A stretch of 64,000 bases of DNA from Streptomyces sp. YIM 130001 (lineage in GTDB: Bacteria > Actinomycetota > Actinomycetes > Streptomycetales > Streptomycetaceae), in contig NZ_KZ984559.1 of assembly GCF_003574445.1 (NCBI RefSeq), positions 1 through 64,000 on the forward strand, written 5' to 3'. Shown here piece by piece: positions 60,812 to 64,000 of this stretch. Position 1 is the first letter of the stretch, and each line of letters opens with the position of its first letter. The notes below the pieces were generated by a model. That model worked only from the letters and a program-made list of their open reading frames with translations. It was not told the origin of the DNA and ran no database searches. The position numbers and the translations under genes are program-made.

Positions 60812-62473
60812 GTGACAGTGGGCTTGAACACCCAACCACGGGCCGGCCTGCGACGTGTCCTCGAGGACCTCGGCACCACGCTGCTCGACCTGGTCTGCGG
60901 GGATCCGGAGCGGGCGGACGCCATCGGCGGCGTGGTCATCCACGATCCGCTGGACGAACCCGCACTGCCGCGCCATGCCCTGGTCCTGGGAGTCAGTGTG
61001 CACGGGGCGTCGGACATCGCCGGACTGCTGACCTCGCTCGGCGAGGCCGGGGCGGCGGCGCTGGTGGTCCGCTCCCCCGCGCCGAGCGACGCGGCGGTCA
61101 CTCAGGCCGCGGAGCGTTCCGGAGTCGCACTGCTCGCGCTCACCCGGGGTGCTTCCTGGGCGCAACTCGCCGCGTTGCTCCGCTCGTTGCTCGCGGACGG
61201 CGATGTGGGGGAAGCGGAGCCGCAGACGCTCGGCGGCACTCCGTCCGGCGATATGTTCGCCCTGGCCAACGCGGTCGCGGCGCTCCTCGACGCGCCCGTC
61301 ACCATCGAGGACCGCAGCTCCCGGGTCCTGGCGTTCTCCGGCCGTCAGGACGAGGCCGACGCCTCCCGGGTGGAGACGGTCCTCGGCCGGCAGGTGCCCG
61401 AGCGTTTCACTCGGCTGCTCGAGGACCGCGGCGTCTTCCGCGACCTGTACCGCAGCGACCAGCCCGTCCTGGTCAGACCGGCGGACACGGAAGGGTTCGA
61501 CATCCCCCGGGTCGCGATAGCGGTGCGCGCGGGGGACGAGATCCTCGGTTCCATCTGGGCCGTCGTGGACTCCGCACTGAGCCCGCAGCGCACCCAGGCC
61601 CTGCACGACGCGGCCAAACTGGTCGCTCTGCACATGCTGCGCCTGCGGGCCGGAGCGGACGTGGAACGCCGGCTCCGCGCCGACCTTTTGTCCACCGCGC
61701 TCGAGGGCGGGCCGGGCACGTCCGAGGCGCTCGGTCGCCTGGGGCTCTCCGACTACGCCGGGGTGGTCCTGGCCCTCGCCGTCCCCGATCCGCCCGCGCC
61801 GTCCGGCTCGACCGATCTGCATGCCCGGCACGCGGCGGAGCGCCAGCGTCTGACGGACGCGTTCGCGATGCACCTCTCCGCGCTCCATGCCCGCGCGGCC
61901 ACGGCCCTGATCGGCGACGTGGCGTACGGCATCCTGCCGGTCCCGCAGCATCAGACGGACGCGGAGGAGAACGCGGTGCGGGTCGCCGCGGACTTCCTGA
62001 CCCGGGTCGGCGACCGTATGACCCCGCTGATCGGTGTCGGCACCGTCGCCCGGGACCGCGGCGCTCTCGCCCGCTCCCGGGACGGCGCGGACCGGGCTCT
62101 GCGGGTGCTGCGGGCCGGCGGGAGCGCTCGTCGGCACGCCCATATCTCGGACGTCCACGTCGAGGCGCTGCTGCTCGACCTGGCGGACCTCGCGGCCGAG
62201 CGGGGCGACCCGCCGACCGGTCCTCTTGCGCGGCTGCTCGCCTACGACCGGCGGCACGACTCCACACTGGTGGAGACGTTGCGGAGTTGGCTGAACAGCT
62301 TCGGTGACGTCCCCGCCGCGGCCGAGGCGATGTACGTGCACCAGAACACCTTCCGGTACCGGCTGCGTCGCGTGACGGAGGTCGCCGAGACCGACCTGAC
62401 CGACCCGGACACGCGTTTCGCGCTCATGCTGCAACTGCGCCTGTTGCAGCTGCCGGGCCCGTCCGGGCGATGA
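60812..62473 (+). CDS. PucR family transcriptional regulator
   Basis: 553 residues from GTG 60812 (GGAGG 6 bases upstream; the frame extends further up but not convincingly). N-terminal PucR-type sensing region to about 130, a GAF-like middle (S-S-R-V-L-A-F-S near 170; V-A-I-A-V-R-A-G near 232) and a CdaR-like region. The C-terminal HTH_30 is clear: L-N-S-F-G-D-V-P-A-A-A-E-A-M-Y-V-H-Q-N-T near 492, followed by F-R-Y-R-L-R-R. PucR-type proteins activate purine, amino-acid or nitrogen catabolic genes. It lies between the D-amino acid operon and the amidase and is the best candidate to bind the shared promoter block. Confidence 0.88.
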   Translation: MTVGLNTQPRAGLRRVLEDLGTTLLDLVCGDPERADAIGGVVIHDPLDEPALPRHALVLGVSVHGASDIAGLLTSLGEAGAAALVVRSPAPSDAAVTQAAERSGVALLALTRGASWAQLAALLRSLLADGDVGEAEPQTLGGTPSGDMFALANAVAALLDAPVTIEDRSSRVLAFSGRQDEADASRVETVLGRQVPERFTRLLEDRGVFRDLYRSDQPVLVRPADTEGFDIPRVAIAVRAGDEILGSIWAVVDSALSPQRTQALHDAAKLVALHMLRLRAGADVERRLRADLLSTALEGGPGTSEALGRLGLSDYAGVVLALAVPDPPAPSGSTDLHARHAAERQRLTDAFAMHLSALHARAATALIGDVAYGILPVPQHQTDAEENAVRVAADFLTRVGDRMTPLIGVGTVARDRGALARSRDGADRALRVLRAGGSARRHAHISDVHVEALLLDLADLAAERGDPPTGPLARLLAYDRRHDSTLVETLRSWLNSFGDVPAAAEAMYVHQNTFRYRLRRVTEVAETDLTDPDTRFALMLQLRLLQLPGPSGR

Positions 62474-62721
62474 CGTCGACGCCGCTTCGAAGGGCACCGT
62501 GGCCCGCCGCCGGGACCGGCCGGCGTGGCACCGTCCGCCGCCGGCCAGGCCGTGGTGGTCCACATGCCCGAGCGGTCCGGCAGCACGCAGGGGCGAGACG
62601 GCTCGTCGTCGCCACGGCCGCGGTCGTGAGTGTCGCCGCCGACTCCCATCGGCCCGATGTCCGCGGCCGGCCCGGCGGTCATCGGGCTGCCTCCGCACGG
62701 GACGCGGGCTGGTGCCCTCGC

Positions 62722-62814
62722 ACGAACCACGCCATCCGGGTTCGGCGGGAGCGACGAAGCTGCGCCCGCGCCGCCTGCCCTACCTTGCGGACAGAACTGG
62801 TCCGGTGCCTCGGA
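62722..62814 (+). promoter_or_regulatory. Shared promoter-leader block, copy B (amidase)
   Basis: Blocks ACGAACC (62722), GGAGCGACGAAGC (62748), CCTACCTT (62779) and CCTCGGA (62808) match copy A at 48374-48466 in sequence and spacing. From CCTACCTT to CCTCGGA, 27 of 36 positions are identical between copies. The remaining part of the gap after the PucR gene (62474-62721) shows nothing else recognisable. Confidence 0.75.
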
Positions 62815-62826
62815 GGGGGAATTCCC

Positions 62827-62919
62827 GTGTCGACATGTACGGAACTTCGAGGAGTGGATACGGGTGCGGTCGACCGCACCGATTCCTGCCGGCGGAAGAG
62901 GCGGTGCCCGGGTGAGTGA
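62827..62919 (+). CDS. Small coupled leader ORF B, 30 residues
   Basis: GTG 62827 follows GGAGGGGG. The frame begins M-S-T-C-T-E-L-R-G and ends R-R-C-P-G-E, with TGA at 62917-62919, five bases inside the amidase gene that starts at 62912. It mirrors leader ORF A (M-A-T-W-D-E-L...R-R-C-G-A) in position, start motif, end motif and coupling. An internal frame, M-Y-G-T-S..., also ends at the same place but lacks the parallel. Confidence 0.55.
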   Translation: MSTCTELRGVDTGAVDRTDSCRRKRRCPGE

Positions 62920-64000
62920 CCTTCACGAGCTGTCCGCGGCACGGCAACTCGGCGCCCTGCGCACCGGCGAGGTCAGTTCCCGCGAACTGACCGAGCACTA
63001 TCTGGCGCGTATCGACCGGCTCGACGCCGGGCTCGGCGCGTTCGTGACCGTGACACCCGATCTCGCGCGCGAGGACGCCGCCCGCGCGGACGAGCTGCTG
63101 GCCCGCGGCGAAGGCGGCCCCTTGTGCGGGCTCCCGCTCGGCATCAAGGATCTCTTCGCGACGGCCGGTACGCGGACGACGTTCGGCTCCGCCGCGCTCG
63201 CCGACTTCGTACCGACGCAGGACAGTTGGACCGTGGGACTGCTCCGGAAGGCCGGTTCCGTCTTCGTCGGCAAGACCAACTCCCCCGAGTTCGGGGCGAC
63301 GTGCTACACCGAGAACGAGGTCACCGCGCGCCCGGCGGTGACGCCCTACGCACCGGGCCGCTACGCCAGCGGATCCAGTGGCGGGGCGGCCGCGGCCGTC
63401 GCCGCCGGACTGCTGCCCGCCGCGCACGGCAGCGACGGAGCAGGCTCGATCCGCACGCCCGCGTCGACCTGCCACCTCGTCGGGGTGAAGCCGAGCCGGG
63501 GCCGGGTGAGCCCGGCGCCGGGATCCTCGTTCTTCTCCACGACCACCGAGGGACCGATCGCCCGTACGGTCGAGGACGCCGCACTGCTCCTCGACGTGAT
63601 GGCGCAGCCCTGGCCCGGCGACCTGTACGCCGCACCGGCCGAGGAGAGCTTCGCCGCCGCCGTGACGCGAGAGCCGGACCGTGCGCTGCGGATCGCGATG
63701 TGGACCGATACGGGGATCGGTTCCGCACCTGCCCACCCGGAGGCCGTCGCGGCGGCACAGCGCTCGGCGGCCCTGCTGCGCGAGCTCGGCCACGAGGTCC
63801 ACGAGATCGCCGTCCCGGTGCCGTGCGGTGAGCAGGTGCAGCAGGCCGTCACGGCCTGGTTCGGCTTCTTGGTCCAGGCGGCGGCCGGCACGCTCGTACC
63901 GGCCGAACGGCAGGCGCTGCTCACGCCGTACACGCGCTATCTGCACTCCCTGGGCGAGCAGTTGACCGGCATCGACGTGGTGCGCACCCAGGCGGTGCTC
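62912..64000 (+). CDS. Amidase signature family protein (incomplete at window end)
   Basis: The first 363 residues are visible; the gene runs off the window. GTG 62912. Amidase signature residues are in place: catalytic Lys in G-I-K-D-L near 75, the Gly/Ser-rich Y-A-S-G-S-S-G-G-A near 151-159 with the cis-Ser, and the nucleophile in the G-S-D-G-A-G-S-I-R region near 172-180. No signal peptide. Family members hydrolyse a wide range of amides (GatA-like, indoleacetamide, enantiomer-selective amidases). It shares its promoter block with the peptide-transporter operon, so it likely belongs to the same metabolic programme. Confidence 0.9.
   Translation, partial: MSDLHELSAARQLGALRTGEVSSRELTEHYLARIDRLDAGLGAFVTVTPDLAREDAARADELLARGEGGPLCGLPLGIKDLFATAGTRTTFGSAALADFVPTQDSWTVGLLRKAGSVFVGKTNSPEFGATCYTENEVTARPAVTPYAPGRYASGSSGGAAAAVAAGLLPAAHGSDGAGSIRTPASTCHLVGVKPSRGRVSPAPGSSFFSTTTEGPIARTVEDAALLLDVMAQPWPGDLYAAPAEESFAAAVTREPDRALRIAMWTDTGIGSAPAHPEAVAAAQRSAALLRELGHEVHEIAVPVPCGEQVQQAVTAWFGFLVQAAAGTLVPAERQALLTPYTRYLHSLGEQLTGIDVVRTQAVL

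Noticed and set aside
1..64000. CRISPR arrays, rRNA or tRNA genes, prophage genes, attachment sites
   Set aside because: None found; the only repeats seen are short tandem or inverted ones already listed.

Overview
The window is very GC-rich, with strongly GC-biased third codon positions, many GTG starts, tightly overlapping operons and AGGAGG-type ribosome binding sites. It carries a conservon (cvnABCD), mycothiol-type DinB-fold proteins, a GPP34 protein and many TetR regulators. All of this points to Streptomyces or a close relative. No rRNA, tRNA, CRISPR array or phage was found.

Layout. 1-6.3 kb is a worn region: a transposase tail, a divergent carboxylesterase/TetR pair, a decaying alpha/beta-hydrolase-like gene with an in-frame amber codon, and two oppositely oriented pieces of an ISL3 transposase on either side of a DinB gene. 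6.3-14 kb holds a sigma-like membrane protein, a tiny membrane protein, the conservon and an MHYT sensor. 14-22 kb holds a metallophosphoesterase, a TetR/DHA2 efflux pair with a His-rich small ORF between them, an epimerase and small housekeeping-type genes. 22.2-28.3 kb is a five-gene minus-strand operon (SDR, amidohydrolase, MIP18-like Fe-S assembly factor, alcohol dehydrogenase, ABM monooxygenase) divergent from an AcoR-type regulator. It resembles the accessory set of propane monooxygenase clusters, but no hydroxylase is present. 28.3-35.6 kb holds map, a TetR/alcohol dehydrogenase pair, DsbB, a fused glycine-to-betaine methyltransferase and a frameshifted oleate hydratase. 36.1-39.1 kb is methionine salvage (mtnDCB facing mtnA). 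39.3-47.3 kb is a BMP-type nucleoside ABC operon with a phosphorylase, an MTA/SAH-deaminase-type amidohydrolase, a molybdopterin oxidoreductase and a flavin reductase. 47.4-48.3 kb is a free-standing LeuA regulatory domain behind an attenuator-like leader.

48.4-64 kb is the most interesting part. One plus-strand operon encodes a peptide ABC transporter (with a permease-ATPase fusion), a peptidase that fuses an S9 prolyl-oligopeptidase to an S12 beta-lactamase-like domain, an M20 deacylase, a GNAT acyltransferase and an enolase-superfamily N-succinylamino acid racemase. A PucR regulator follows, then an amidase that runs off the window. M20 + GNAT + racemase is the known three-enzyme route that irreversibly converts D- to L-amino acids through N-succinyl intermediates. 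Coupled to peptide import and an S12 domain, it looks like a D-amino-acid peptide salvage system. Both ends of the system (transporter operon and amidase) are preceded by the same promoter-leader block with identical internal spacing, followed by related small ORFs whose stop codons overlap the next gene.
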